A stretch of DNA of 64,000 nucleotides from Pseudomonas capsici (GCF_017165765.1 NZ_JAFGZD010000005.1:310001-374000); one strand, 5' to 3'. Counted from the first letter of the stretch, positions 1-8,839 are shown. A program made the numbers and translations. The notes: generated by a model from the sequence alone, not told the origin.

Positions 1-525
1 GTTATACGGCCTCAAGACAGCGCTGGTTTCCGTTTTCGTCCAGGGCTGCATTGCGCACCACATCGTTGGCAGAGGCCCTGACAGAGAAGCAATGCCCCCT
101 AAAAAGCCACCGCTTAGACCTATCAATGAATCCACCACCGGCATTGGCCGACTGAACTGAGGCAAGGAGCGACGTAGTGTGAAGAACGCGCCATAAAGCA
201 GCATAAATCCAGCAATTACCATCTTCAGCACTTGGCCGTTGATCATTTCTAAGATGGCTGCACCTGCCGGCAAGCCTGCTAGCGCGGGTAGGAGAAAACG
301 AGGTAGTTTACTCAGGCCAGAATTCAAATCCTTTCTAATCAGCCAAAGACTCTGCAATCCGCTCGCAACGGACATCGCCGCAACTATGGCGACAGCCTGC
401 CAGGTCGGCATGATTTGGAGCCAAATCCCTAGTGAAAACAGCGCTGTACCGAAGCCAGCCAAACCGTTTATGAAGCCCCCTGCGGCGGCACCTGTTATCA
501 GCAGGGCTATACTTTCGAAAGACAA
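1..525 (-). CDS. TauE/SafE family permease, partial (C-terminus beyond window)
   Basis: Reading the minus strand from a TTG at 525 gives a hydrophobic protein beginning LSFESIALLITGAAAGGFIN and continuing with a GLAGFGTALFSLGIW stretch, typical of the first helices of TauE/SafE (DUF81) sulfite/anion exporters, which begin near a glycine-rich GxxxGxxG segment and carry a second such repeat (here LSGGFLGGIASLSGP near residue 145). The TTG is chosen because GAGGAG lies five bases upstream; no ATG in this frame is closer. The frame stays open through base 1, so roughly the last 70-80 residues of a ~250-residue family member are outside the window. The substrate cannot be told. It lies divergent from the DeoR regulator and inside the suspected tRNA-Lys island. 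Confidence 0.75.
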   Translation of the reverse strand, partial: MSFESIALLITGAAAGGFINGLAGFGTALFSLGIWLQIMPTWQAVAIVAAMSVASGLQSLWLIRKDLNSGLSKLPRFLLPALAGLPAGAAILEMINGQVLKMVIAGFMLLYGAFFTLRRSLPQFSRPMPVVDSLIGLSGGFLGGIASLSGPLPTMWCAMQPWTKTETSAVLRPYN

Positions 526-893
526 GAAGGCTCCTCATATTTTTGGTCTGCATTAGCCCGCATGTAGCGGATGCTTCAAATGCACGTTACCAGTCCAGCC
601 CATGCGCTGAAACTCTGCCTTGAGTTGGTTGGGTGTCATCCTGGTGCCCATCAAATGATTCTCCCCACAATACGCCAGGCTCTGCCGCAGCATAGGGCGC
701 CGAACTTGCCCGCCGATTGTGGCAGCAGTCCGTTGTGATGACGACATCGGTAGTCAACTGACGTGATCGGCAGCGGAGAAGCAGAACATTGAGCTACGTG
801 GCCTTCGATGCCTCCTTGCTGTCTTTCGTCCGCCCCTCTCACAACGGCGCCTGTCCGGCAATCGGTAAGGTCGACCTCTTTAATTCATGTGGT
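526..893. other. Intergenic stretch with only doubtful open frames
   Basis: No gene I can defend. A 64-codon minus-strand frame at 553-747 (ending in ...MTPNQLKAEFQRMGW... and then 13 more residues) has a fairly protein-like tail but I do not recognise it and it overlaps another minus frame at 651-842. It may be a decayed gene inside the putative island. Otherwise the stretch separates the TauE-like gene from the DeoR regulator and should hold both divergent promoters. Confidence 0.35.
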
Positions 894-923
894 TGCATGA
901 TTTAGCACGATGATGCATGATTT
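894..923 (+). promoter_or_regulatory. Tandem TGCATGATTT direct repeats upstream of the DeoR gene
   Basis: TGCATGATTT occurs at 894-903 and again at 914-923, exactly 20 bp apart (about two helical turns), and a shorter TTCATG precedes them. The pair ends 37 bp before the chosen DeoR start. Direct repeats on one face of the helix just upstream of a DeoR-type regulator are a plausible operator, either for autoregulation or for control of the downstream operon. The assignment is inference from position and spacing. Confidence 0.45.
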
Positions 924-960
924 TGCTTGTTTGGCGTTGCACATCATCAGGAGTTGCGCA

Positions 961-1737
961 TTGACTGAAGACAACCGATTCCCTGCAGAACGCGCTCAAG
1001 TCGTGCTGGAACTGCTCCGTGAGCATGGCAGAGTCTCATCCGGCGATCTGGCTGTGCGCTTTGGCATATCTGAGGACTCTATTCGTCGCGATCTACGGGA
1101 GCTGGCCAGCCAAGGACTGTGTAAGCGCGTCTACGGCGGCGCTGTGCGGGCGAGCGAGGAGGTTCCGAGCTTCGATCAGCGTGCGCAGCAAGGAGTCTCG
1201 GGAAAGATTGGGCTGGCTTCAGGCATCTGCGCACTGTTGCAGCCGGGGCAGACTGTCTTTCTCGATGCGGGAACAACCAACCTGGCTGTTGCTCATAACC
1301 TGCCAGAGCGCAGTGACCTCACCCTCATCACTAACTCTCCTCAGATCGCCATTGCCGCCGGCCAGCGTTGCGGCGTGCAAGTCCAGTTGATCGGCGGTCT
1401 TTTCTCCCCCGAGGCAGGGGGGGTATTGGGTGCCGAAGCGGTATTGCAGCTACAGGGGCTACGCATGGACGTCTGCGTTCCCGGTGCCTGTGCATTGGAT
1501 GCTTTGACTGGCGTCTGGGCCACCAACGCAGAAGAAGCTGCACTGAAGCGTCAGGTAATCGCGAGCAGCTCGCGTGTCATCGTGGCCGCTTCTGCAGAAA
1601 AGCTAGGTACCGAAGGTAGCCATCACATTGTGGGGCTGTCCGAAGTCGATGACCTGGTGATCAACACAGGCACCTCCGAGAGTCACCTCAAGGCCTTCGC
1701 CAAGTGGGGCGTTCGCGTCCATCAGTTCCCCTACTAA
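961..1737 (+). CDS. DeoR-family transcriptional regulator
   Basis: A 258-residue protein with the DeoR layout: an N-terminal winged helix-turn-helix (ERAQVVLELLREHGRVSSGD, then LAVRFGISEDSIRRDLREL) and a C-terminal ligand-sensing DeoRC domain with the conserved DAGTTN motif, a loop related to sugar-phosphate isomerases. These repressors usually respond to a phosphorylated sugar or polyol. The TTG start at 961 is preferred over ATG 910 because AGGAG sits seven bases before it and because the family starts just before the helix-turn-helix. It is followed after 27 bp by an MFS permease and then an inositol-monophosphatase-like enzyme on the same strand, so it probably controls that small operon. 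Confidence 0.88.
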   Translation: MTEDNRFPAERAQVVLELLREHGRVSSGDLAVRFGISEDSIRRDLRELASQGLCKRVYGGAVRASEEVPSFDQRAQQGVSGKIGLASGICALLQPGQTVFLDAGTTNLAVAHNLPERSDLTLITNSPQIAIAAGQRCGVQVQLIGGLFSPEAGGVLGAEAVLQLQGLRMDVCVPGACALDALTGVWATNAEEAALKRQVIASSSRVIVAASAEKLGTEGSHHIVGLSEVDDLVINTGTSESHLKAFAKWGVRVHQFPY

Positions 1738-1764
1738 CACTTCCAAACATCGTAGACGGTCCGA

Positions 1765-2904
1765 ATGTCCATGGCACTTACCTCCAGCGATCGCGCGCAG
1801 CAGTACGCCACACGTGCTGCTTTCTTCATTCCGGGATTCGCTACAGCAATCTGGGCCGTGCTGGTTCCGTTTGCGAAGAGCCGTACCGGGGTCGACGACG
1901 GCGTTCTTGGCTTGATCCTGCTTTGCCTGGGAGCTGGCTCGCTTTTGGCTATGCCCGTTTCTGGTGCGCTGGCAGCTCGCTTTGGCTGTCGGAACGTGAT
2001 GATTGCAACGACTGCGATCATCTGTGTCAGCCTGCCGTTACTGGCCATCGCTTCCAACGCATGGTTTCTCGGAGGCGCACTATTTGTCTTCGGCGCCGGC
2101 GTGGGGGCGATGGACTGTACGATGAACATGCAGGCGGTTGTCGTGGAGCGCGAAGCCGGTCGGGCGATGATGTCGGGCTTCCATGCATTCTTCAGCATTG
2201 GTGGCTTCATTGGGGCTACCGCGATGACTGCGCTACTGTCCGCGCGCATTGGAACGGCTACTGCAGCGTTTACAGGCATAGTTACTATGGCGGTGATTGC
2301 AGCGCTGTCGCTCAAGCATTGGCGTGGCGAAGCTCTGCATCAGGACGGCCCTCTACTGGCCTGGCCCAAGGGCATCGTTCTGTTCCTGGGCATCCTGGCG
2401 TTTGTGGTGTTCTTGGCGGAAGGTTCGATGCTGGACTGGAGCGCGGTATTTCTGGTGGATGTCCGCGAAGTGAAGCCCGCCATGGCTGGCCTGGGCTACG
2501 TCATCTTCGCGCTGACCATGACCGTGACCCGCCTTTTAGGTGATTCTGTGGTCGAGCGCCTGGGGCGCATTCGATCCATTGTCGTGGGTGCCCTGCTGGC
2601 GGGCGTCGGTTTCATGACGCTTACCTGGGTGACCCCGTGGCAGGCCTCGCTTGCGGGCTACGTGTTGCTGGGCTTGGGTTGCGCCAACATCGTACCAGCA
2701 GTCTTCTCTCTAGCCGGTAATCAGAAGCGCATGCCCGAGAGCATCGCCATTACGGCGGTCACCACACTTGGCTACTCCGGTGTTCTTGCCGGTCCCGCAC
2801 TGATCGGGTTCGCAGCCCACGGCATCGGCCTGGAAGGCGCTTTTACAGGGGTGGCCGTTCTTCTGATCGGCGTAGCTCTTTCCACTCGCTGGCTCAAGGT
2901 CTGA
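1765..2904 (+). CDS. MFS transporter
   Basis: A 379-residue, very hydrophobic protein with about 12 predicted membrane segments, the length usual for the major facilitator superfamily. It resembles the group of permeases related to fucose/sugar and drug transporters, with GxLAxRFGxR between helices 2 and 3 as the MFS signature loop. It has no clear Shine-Dalgarno site, so ATG 1771 (Met-Ala-Leu) is an equally possible start. Between a DeoR regulator and a phosphatase of the inositol-monophosphatase family, it may import or export a sugar or polyol, but the substrate cannot be read from the sequence. Confidence 0.85.
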   Translation: MSMALTSSDRAQQYATRAAFFIPGFATAIWAVLVPFAKSRTGVDDGVLGLILLCLGAGSLLAMPVSGALAARFGCRNVMIATTAIICVSLPLLAIASNAWFLGGALFVFGAGVGAMDCTMNMQAVVVEREAGRAMMSGFHAFFSIGGFIGATAMTALLSARIGTATAAFTGIVTMAVIAALSLKHWRGEALHQDGPLLAWPKGIVLFLGILAFVVFLAEGSMLDWSAVFLVDVREVKPAMAGLGYVIFALTMTVTRLLGDSVVERLGRIRSIVVGALLAGVGFMTLTWVTPWQASLAGYVLLGLGCANIVPAVFSLAGNQKRMPESIAITAVTTLGYSGVLAGPALIGFAAHGIGLEGAFTGVAVLLIGVALSTRWLKV

Positions 2905-2918
2905 GGAGCAATCCTGCA

Positions 2919-3689
2919 ATGAAGATAGAAACCTCGTTCCTTCATCAGCTTGCCGATCTTGCCGACGCGCAGACGCTGTCCCGGTTCCGCAGGCCGATTG
3001 AGATCGACGCCAAGTACAAAGAAGGCGACAAGTTTGACCCCGTTACCGATGCTGATCGCCAGGCGGAAATTGCAATGCGCGCACTCATTCGAGAGCGCTT
3101 CCCCGACCATGCAATCCTCGGCGAGGAGTTCGGATCCGAAGGCAGCAATGCTTTTTGCTGGGTACTCGATCCGGTAGACGGTACCAAGCCATTCATCTGT
3201 GGCATCCCGGTGTGGGGTACGCTCATAGGGCTGACCCACCAAGGCGTGGCCACGCGCGGAATGATGAGTCAGCCGTTCACCGGGGAGCGCTTCTGGGCCG
3301 ACGCCGATGCAGCGTGGTACCAGCGCGGCTCATCTGTGGAGCGCATGCAGACCCGACGGGTTGATTTGTCTGAGGCGATCTTGCACACGACCAGTCCGCA
3401 GGGATACCAAGGCGCTCTGGCAGATGGTTTCGACCGTGTGAAGGATCAGGTTCGGATGACCCGATATGGTGGGGAATGCTACGCCATGGTCATGGTTGCA
3501 GCAGGCCATATCGATCTGGCTCTGGAGCCATCCCTGCAGCCCTATGACATCGTGGCGCTCATTCCGATCATCGAGAAGGCCGGTGGAGTCGTCACGCGTC
3601 TGGATGGCGGGCGTCCTGAGGTCGGAGGCGCTGTACTGATCTCGGGTAGCGCAGCACTGCACGAACGAGTGTTAGGTATCCTGCGATGA
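2919..3689 (+). CDS. Inositol monophosphatase family protein (HisN-like phosphatase)
   Basis: A 256-residue protein with all metal-binding signatures of the family: GEEFG near residue 70, DPVDGTKPF near 87-95 (family motif DPxDGT) and a late AGHIDLALE-PYDIVAL region equivalent to the WDxAAG motif, here with Tyr replacing Trp. DPVDGTKPF is typical of the histidinol-phosphatase (HisN) subgroup rather than of SuhB. These Mg-dependent enzymes remove phosphate from inositol phosphate, histidinol phosphate or similar polyols. GAGGAG lies ten bases before the start. It is the last gene of the DeoR-MFS-phosphatase set and ends about 155 bp before the tRNA-Lys scar. The position in an accessory operon makes a role in core histidine synthesis unlikely. 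Confidence 0.85.
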   Translation: MKIETSFLHQLADLADAQTLSRFRRPIEIDAKYKEGDKFDPVTDADRQAEIAMRALIRERFPDHAILGEEFGSEGSNAFCWVLDPVDGTKPFICGIPVWGTLIGLTHQGVATRGMMSQPFTGERFWADADAAWYQRGSSVERMQTRRVDLSEAILHTTSPQGYQGALADGFDRVKDQVRMTRYGGECYAMVMVAAGHIDLALEPSLQPYDIVALIPIIEKAGGVVTRLDGGRPEVGGAVLISGSAALHERVLGILR

Positions 3690-3845
3690 TGGGGTGGGTA
3701 GAGAAAACGGACAAAATCGTACGCTAAGCGCCGGGCATGTCAGGATGAGGTCATGGAGGGTGCAGCCGAGCCATCGGAAAATGCAGAAAACGGCCCCACT
3801 CCTGACTCGAAACGAATGATCAGCCTGACGCCCGGTGAGGCATAG

Positions 3846-3898
3846 CCAATTGACTTTTAACCAATTGGTCGTAGGTTCGAATCCTGCACGCCCCACCA
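3846..3898 (+). other. 3' half of a tRNA-Lys(TTT) gene: probable attachment-site scar
   Basis: The segment carries an anticodon loop CTTTTAA, a 3' anticodon-stem strand, variable loop, a perfect T-arm around GGTTCGAATCC, an acceptor 3' strand and an encoded CCA at 3896-3898. There is no D-arm or 5' acceptor strand upstream, and the left anticodon-stem base before the loop (A) would oppose C. This is the 3' part of a tRNA-Lys, as left at the far end of an element that integrated into an intact tRNA-Lys by site-specific recombination. Several Pseudomonas islands use tRNA-Lys as target. It marks the probable boundary between the element on the left and core DNA on the right. Confidence 0.8.
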
Positions 3899-4042
3899 TT
3901 TTTCTGGACTTGAGCGACATGTTCAGGGCCTGTCACAAAGATCCACTCACGCGATCTTCGTTCTTGTGCCGAAGTTTTCCTCGCAATACCCCCATACTTC
4001 TTGCCGCTTCGCCAGACCCGCAAGCCTGGCGAAGCGCAAACT

Positions 4043-4558
4043 TCAATTCGCGGCGCTGTCACCATGAGTCTTGGCCAGCTCCTTCGCATGCATGAGGTGT
4101 TCCTTCAGCTTGGGGAGCGTGTCAGCAGCGAAAGCTTTCAGGTCGGCGTCCTCGCCGTTTGCCGCTTCTTCCTCGAAAAGGGCAATGGTTTCCTCGTGGG
4201 CCGTCACCTGATTATTGATATATGCCCGATCGAAAGGCTTGGCGTTGCGTAGCTCCAGCATCATCGACTTCATCTTGTCCATCACCGTCGTGTCATCCGA
4301 AACCTCCAGATTCTTGCTTTCGGCCAGGGCCTTGAGCTTGTTGTTGGCTGCCGTGTGGTCCTGGACCATTTGTCTGGCAAATTTCTTCACGTCGTCAGAG
4401 CTGCCTTTTTCCTGCGCAAGTTTGCCGGCTTCCACTTCGGCAATACCTTTGGCGGAGGCATCCTCCACGAAGTCAGAGCTGTCCTGGGCAGCGAAGGCCG
4501 TCTGACCAGTCAGGGAAATCAACAGTGCAAGCGCGGACGTTTTGATTAAGTGAGCCAT
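4043..4558 (-). CDS. DUF4142 domain-containing periplasmic protein
   Basis: A 171-residue protein with a Sec signal peptide (MAHLIKTSALALLISLTGQT, cleavage probably after AFA) followed by a helical DUF4142 domain: FVEDASAKGIAEVEAGKLAQ, KKFARQMVQDHTAANNKL, and a C-terminal HLMHAKELAK helix. DUF4142 is a ferritin-like helical bundle fold of unknown function, often in stress-induced envelope proteins. The start at 4558 is chosen over an upstream ATG at 4684 because AAGGAAG precedes it and the signal peptide begins there. It is the first gene to the right of the tRNA-Lys scar, transcribed toward it. Confidence 0.88.
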   Translation of the reverse strand: MAHLIKTSALALLISLTGQTAFAAQDSSDFVEDASAKGIAEVEAGKLAQEKGSSDDVKKFARQMVQDHTAANNKLKALAESKNLEVSDDTTVMDKMKSMMLELRNAKPFDRAYINNQVTAHEETIALFEEEAANGEDADLKAFAADTLPKLKEHLMHAKELAKTHGDSAAN

Positions 4559-4789
4559 TTGATTCTTCCTTTTATCGGTCTTGTAGGGCATGGATTTACG
4601 GCTTGTATGAGTTCGGACTGAGGGCTTTCTCGATTCGTTCAGCCTTTTTCCCGAAGTGCATGGGGGCTGATCGGCTGGACTCATGCCTGCTGTCAGTGAC
4701 CTGACAGAAAGTCGAAACCTGGCGGTAAGCGAGTGTTCTGAACCTTGTTGCCGTAATCGGTCCGACCTTGAACGGTCAGGGAGGGAAAG

Positions 4790-5554
4790 ATGAAGGAGTT
4801 CAATTGGCGTACAGCGCTGGAGTGTTCAACCGTTTCGCTGTGTCTTGGAATGTTGCTGGCATGTGGCGACAGCAATACGCGATCTGCAGTCGTGGCCCCC
4901 GGAGAAGCGGCTGCCCCGCTGACCAAGGCGCTGGATATCGGTGCGGATGCGCTGCAGAGCCGACCGCCGATCAATGAGTTGAATGCCTATCTCAACGGCT
5001 TCCATTTTTACAATGGCCGCCTGCAAGAGCAGATGGAAGCCCATCATTACTGTTCGATCCTCAACGAAGAGGTCATTCAGTGCACGATTTTCGACGGTAA
5101 CATGAAAGATGCCAAGCTGATGGGAGTGGAGTACATCATCAGCGAGCACCTGTTCAGCGCGCTTCCCGAGCAGGAAAAGTTGCTCTGGCATAGCCATGTG
5201 CACGAGGTCAAATCAGGGCAGTTGTTCGCGCCGGGCATCCCGCAGCCGGCAGAACATGCATTGATGGAAAAGCTGGTGCATACCTACGGCAAGACATGGC
5301 ATACGTGGCATACCGACATGGACAAGCAACTGCCGTTGGGCGTGCCCCAGTTGATGATGGGGTTTACCGCTGAAGGCCAGGCAGACATGAAAATGGTATC
5401 AGAGCGTGATCGGCGATTTGGCAGCAGCAGTGCTGAAAGAAAGGCTGCCAGGGACGATATCGTCGCCCCCGCGGTATTGCCGGGGGCTGATGCCTGGCGC
5501 GAAGGGCGAGTTTTCCAGATTCAGGATCCCACCAATAGCCAGCACCACCCATAG
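4790..5554 (+). CDS. OBAP (DUF1264) family lipoprotein
   Basis: A 254-residue protein with a lipobox (LGMLLACGDS; Cys near residue 26) so probably anchored to a membrane. The body matches the oil-body-associated protein family DUF1264: LNGFHFYNGRLQEQMEAHHY, then CTIFDG, LMGVEYIIS, LLWHSHVHEVKSGQLFAPG and a KTWHTWHTD segment. Bacterial members have no established function. A strong purine-rich ribosome site (GGGAGGGAAAG) runs up to the ATG. It is a single gene between the divergent DUF4142 gene and FadL. The last ~50 residues are low-complexity and Arg/Ala-rich. Confidence 0.85.
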   Translation: MKEFNWRTALECSTVSLCLGMLLACGDSNTRSAVVAPGEAAAPLTKALDIGADALQSRPPINELNAYLNGFHFYNGRLQEQMEAHHYCSILNEEVIQCTIFDGNMKDAKLMGVEYIISEHLFSALPEQEKLLWHSHVHEVKSGQLFAPGIPQPAEHALMEKLVHTYGKTWHTWHTDMDKQLPLGVPQLMMGFTAEGQADMKMVSERDRRFGSSSAERKAARDDIVAPAVLPGADAWREGRVFQIQDPTNSQHHP

Positions 5555-5648
5555 GCTTGCCCAGCCTGGAAAACAAGTGCTTTGCCCGACCAGCGCCTCG
5601 ACGAGTTGCAGTGGCGCTGCTCGGTTTCATGAAAGGGCGGGTTTTCAT

Positions 5649-5666
5649 ATAGTACATGTGCACTAT
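5649..5666. promoter_or_regulatory. Imperfect palindrome in the OBAP-fadL gap
   Basis: ATAGT-ACATGTGC-ACTAT is an inverted repeat with 5-bp perfect outer arms and partial symmetry inside. It lies in the 292-bp gap before the FadL-like gene. The gap also holds a 24-codon frame at 5747-5821 without a ribosome site, which I do not consider a gene. The palindrome could be an operator for the porin gene; there is no further support. Confidence 0.25.
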
Positions 5667-5846
5667 GGAGCGTACTTTCTGCTGCTGATAGCCTTGCCCG
5701 CTTGCATCGAGTTCCTGAATCACCTCACGAATCCTCCCTGATTGCCATGAATGGACTCACTCTCGGCAAGGTGCCGACCCATGGCGGCAATATGGACATC
5801 CTGACGATGTTTCGCCGCTGACGAATAACGAGTTCCATAAATCGAA

Positions 5847-7121
5847 ATGACCATGCTCAAGACTTCCCTTGGCCTCACCGCTGCACTTGTATCGACTCAA
5901 CTGCTGGCGGGAGGCTTTGCCCGCACCGAACAAAGTGTCAGCGGTATGGGGATCGGTCAGGCCGGGCGTGCATCGGCGGCTGAAGATGCCAGTACGGTCT
6001 ATGGAAACCCTGCAGGCATGGCCCGTCTTGAAGGCCAGCAAATCACGGCGGGTGCGGTTTTCATCGATGCGTCCACTGACATCAGCCATGTCGGCGGGCG
6101 TTCCAGTGGCAGCAACGACGGTGACATGGTGCCGTTCAGCAGCGTTCCGTTCGGCTTCTATACCTGGAAACACGATGAGCATTGGGCATTCGGCTTTGGC
6201 GCATATGCACCGTTTGGCTTGTCGACTGATTACGAAAACGGTTTTCAAGGCAGGATGTTTGCCAGCAAGAGCGATATCAAGGTCGTGACCTTGCAGCCCA
6301 CCGTCAGTTACGCCTTCAATGACAGGCTGTCGATTGGCTTCGGGCCCACCCTGAACCGGATTGCAGGTAGCCTGGAGTCTGACATCACCCTCAGTCCGGC
6401 GCTTGCCGACACCGCCGTGAAGGTCAAAGGGGAAGATACGGCCCTGGGCTTCAATGCCGGTGTGCTGTTCAATGCGACCGATACTACTCGGGTCGGGGTG
6501 ACTTACCACTCCAGAGTGGACTACAAGCTCGATTGCCACACTCAGGTAGCCACTGGCGCTGGAACCCCATCGCTGTTGCTGGCCAGCAACCGTTACGACT
6601 GCACCCTGAAAGTGACCACCCCCGAGTCTTACGATTTTTCGGTCACTCAGGAACTGAGCGATGCCTGGAAGCTTTATGCCAGTGCGACATGGACGGGCTG
6701 GAGCAGTCTGCAAGACCTGAGTCTGCGTAATCAGCCGATTTCCGCCGCGCAAGGTGGCTCGCTGGCCTCGGCCTTGACCGGTTCGATCCAGGAAGGGCTG
6801 AACTGGCACGATACCTGGGCCTATGCCATTGGCACCGATTACCGGTTGAATCCTCAATGGGTGCTGCGCACCGGCTTGATGTTCGATCAGTCGCCAACCA
6901 GCAATACCAATCGTTCGCCGCGTACACCGACCGGGGACCGACGCATATTCAGCATGGGCGTGGGATATGACGTGACGCCGCAACTGACGATTGACCTGGC
7001 TTACTCCTACCTCAGGGAAGAAAGTGTCGATGTCAGTCGTGCCAATGCGCTGGGCAGTTACAGTGCCACTTATCAAAGCGATGCCAGTCTGTTTGGCGTC
7101 GGGGCAACATACCGCTTCTGA
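5847..7121 (+). CDS. FadL/OmpP1/TodX-family outer-membrane transport protein
   Basis: A 424-residue protein with a signal peptide ending near LLAGG, the FadL hatch signature GMGIGQAGRASAAEDASTVY followed by GNPAGMARL, and a C-terminal beta-barrel ending in the outer-membrane sorting pattern ...SLFGVGATYRF (terminal Phe). FadL-type porins pass long-chain fatty acids or other hydrophobic compounds laterally into the outer membrane. Start 5847 and 5853 (MLKTSL) are both possible, neither with a clear ribosome site. It is a single-gene unit convergent with the downstream histidine kinase gene. The substrate could be fatty acids or aromatic hydrocarbons; family membership is certain. Confidence 0.9.
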   Translation: MTMLKTSLGLTAALVSTQLLAGGFARTEQSVSGMGIGQAGRASAAEDASTVYGNPAGMARLEGQQITAGAVFIDASTDISHVGGRSSGSNDGDMVPFSSVPFGFYTWKHDEHWAFGFGAYAPFGLSTDYENGFQGRMFASKSDIKVVTLQPTVSYAFNDRLSIGFGPTLNRIAGSLESDITLSPALADTAVKVKGEDTALGFNAGVLFNATDTTRVGVTYHSRVDYKLDCHTQVATGAGTPSLLLASNRYDCTLKVTTPESYDFSVTQELSDAWKLYASATWTGWSSLQDLSLRNQPISAAQGGSLASALTGSIQEGLNWHDTWAYAIGTDYRLNPQWVLRTGLMFDQSPTSNTNRSPRTPTGDRRIFSMGVGYDVTPQLTIDLAYSYLREESVDVSRANALGSYSATYQSDASLFGVGATYRF

Positions 7122-7179
7122 TCCCGTGCTTTTTACCGGATGTTTATTCAAGCGTTCTGTAAAGTCCTGATGCAGCGCT

Positions 7180-8808
7180 TCATGCCGAGGCGCGCAACAA
7201 TCTCATCCTGAAGCTCAACAGCAGCGAACGCAGTTCTGCCGGGCGCAGGGGTTTGGAAAGGACCGGGATCTGTGGATCGTTGAGCGATTGGCGGACGTGC
7301 TGGAGTTCGTGGCCGGTGATCACGATGGCAGGTATGCGGCGGCCGTGCAGTTGGCTCAGGTACGCAATGCAATCCGCGCCGGTGGCACTGCGATCAAGGT
7401 CGAAGTCGGTGACTACCAGGTCGCAATCGACGCTGGTTCTGGGGATGGCCGATGCGGTCTGCACATCGCATCCCCATTTGCGCAGCAGCATGGCGGTGGC
7501 TTGCAATACGTTGATATTGTCCTCGATCAGTAATACCCGCAAACCACCGAGCAGGCGCTTGTTCCAGTCAATATCAAGGGTAGGGGCGACGGGTTTTGCG
7601 GCTACGGTTTGCAAGCCGCTGATGACCACCGCCGTGCCGCGTTCCGGGCGCGAACCGATACTGATCTTCAGTTCCAGCAGCCGGGCGATGCGGTTGACGA
7701 TACTCAGCCCCAGCCCGACGCCTTCGATGTCCTGATCGCGCTCCTCGCGCACTCGGTAAAACTCGTTGCACAGATGAGGCAGGTGTTCCGCCGGGATACC
7801 GCGGCCCAGGTCATAGACACCGATGCTCAGTTTGCCCTTGTGGTGTCGACAGCCGATCAGCACCGGTTTGCCGGGAGCATATTTGAAGGCGTTGGAGATC
7901 AGGTTCTGCAACAGGGTGCGTAACAGCGCCGGGTCGCTGTAGACATGTTGCCGACAGGGGCGCACGCGGATTTCGACGCCGGCCCAGTTGGCTGCCTCGC
8001 TGTTCTGGCTGGCCAGATCGTTCAACAGCGCATCGACATCGACGGTTTCCGGGCGCGGCGTCACTTCGCCCTGATTGAGCGTGTGGCTGTCCAGCAATGA
8101 GCGGAAAAGCTGCTCGACCGCACTCAGCGCCCGGTCGATATTGTCCACCAGACGACGTTCGTCCGTGCCCAGTTGCGCGTCACGCAGGCAGGCGGTGAAC
8201 AGGCTGATGGAGTGGATGGGCTGTCGCAGATCATGGCTGGCCTGAGCCAGAAAGCGCGATTTCGCCTCGTTGGCGGCCCGGGTTTCTTCCAGGGCGATAT
8301 TCAGGCGTGAGAGCAGAAAATACACGAACAGCGGCAGCACCAGCATGGTCAGGACCATCAGGACCGCGACTGCAGGATGTTCCTGCAGGAAGGGCGTGAG
8401 CTGGATGATGATCGCCAGCGAAGCCAGGGCAAAACCGGTGGCCAGCAGCAGATAGTTGCGCCCGTAGCGCATACCGTAACCGACCGTCATGCTGAGCATG
8501 ACCGAGTACACCGGCAACATCGGCTCGCCGCCTACGGTAAGGGTGACGATCCCGGCCATATTGTCGAGAACCAGCGCGAATACCCGGCGTCTTGTCGATG
8601 CCCCCGGTCGCTGGGCGATGCGCAGGATCAGGCCTGTGCCGACGATACCGAAGCCCAGGCAATAGGCCAGAATCACCCACATCCGGGTTTCGGACATGTC
8701 GTCCAGTGCGTACATGATCAGCGCATAGAGGGCCGATGTGCCGATGACGGCCATGCGCAGCAGGGCCTGGATCATTTCCAGGTCTTTGCATTTGGAGAGT
8801 ATCGACAT
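7180..8808 (-). CDS. Membrane hybrid sensor histidine kinase / receiver (kinase 1)
   Basis: A 542-residue protein: about six N-terminal hydrophobic segments (residues ~10-175), then a HisKA domain with FLAQASHDLRQPIHSISLF (phospho-accepting His), a HATPase domain with LISNAFKYAPG (N box) and VGLGLSIVNRIA (G box), and a C-terminal receiver with LIEDNIN, the acceptor Asp in LVVTDFDL and a KPLRP lysine. The layout recalls RpfC-type sensors without an Hpt domain. ATG 8808 is chosen because AGGA precedes it and it matches the N-terminus of its paralogue at 9665-11266. It is co-directional with the response regulator gene 31 bp upstream, so the two form an operon. The signal is unknown. Confidence 0.9.
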   Translation of the reverse strand: MSILSKCKDLEMIQALLRMAVIGTSALYALIMYALDDMSETRMWVILAYCLGFGIVGTGLILRIAQRPGASTRRRVFALVLDNMAGIVTLTVGGEPMLPVYSVMLSMTVGYGMRYGRNYLLLATGFALASLAIIIQLTPFLQEHPAVAVLMVLTMLVLPLFVYFLLSRLNIALEETRAANEAKSRFLAQASHDLRQPIHSISLFTACLRDAQLGTDERRLVDNIDRALSAVEQLFRSLLDSHTLNQGEVTPRPETVDVDALLNDLASQNSEAANWAGVEIRVRPCRQHVYSDPALLRTLLQNLISNAFKYAPGKPVLIGCRHHKGKLSIGVYDLGRGIPAEHLPHLCNEFYRVREERDQDIEGVGLGLSIVNRIARLLELKISIGSRPERGTAVVISGLQTVAAKPVAPTLDIDWNKRLLGGLRVLLIEDNINVLQATAMLLRKWGCDVQTASAIPRTSVDCDLVVTDFDLDRSATGADCIAYLSQLHGRRIPAIVITGHELQHVRQSLNDPQIPVLSKPLRPAELRSLLLSFRMRLLRASA

Positions 8809-8839
8809 CGCGGTTCCTGGCTGGCAGTGAGGCGAAGAG

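Noticed and set aside
3780..3898. A complete tRNA-Lys gene
   Set aside because: There is no D-arm or 5' acceptor strand upstream of the anticodon region, so it is a fragment.
5747..5821. A 24-codon frame upstream of fadL
   Set aside because: No ribosome site and no protein-like features.
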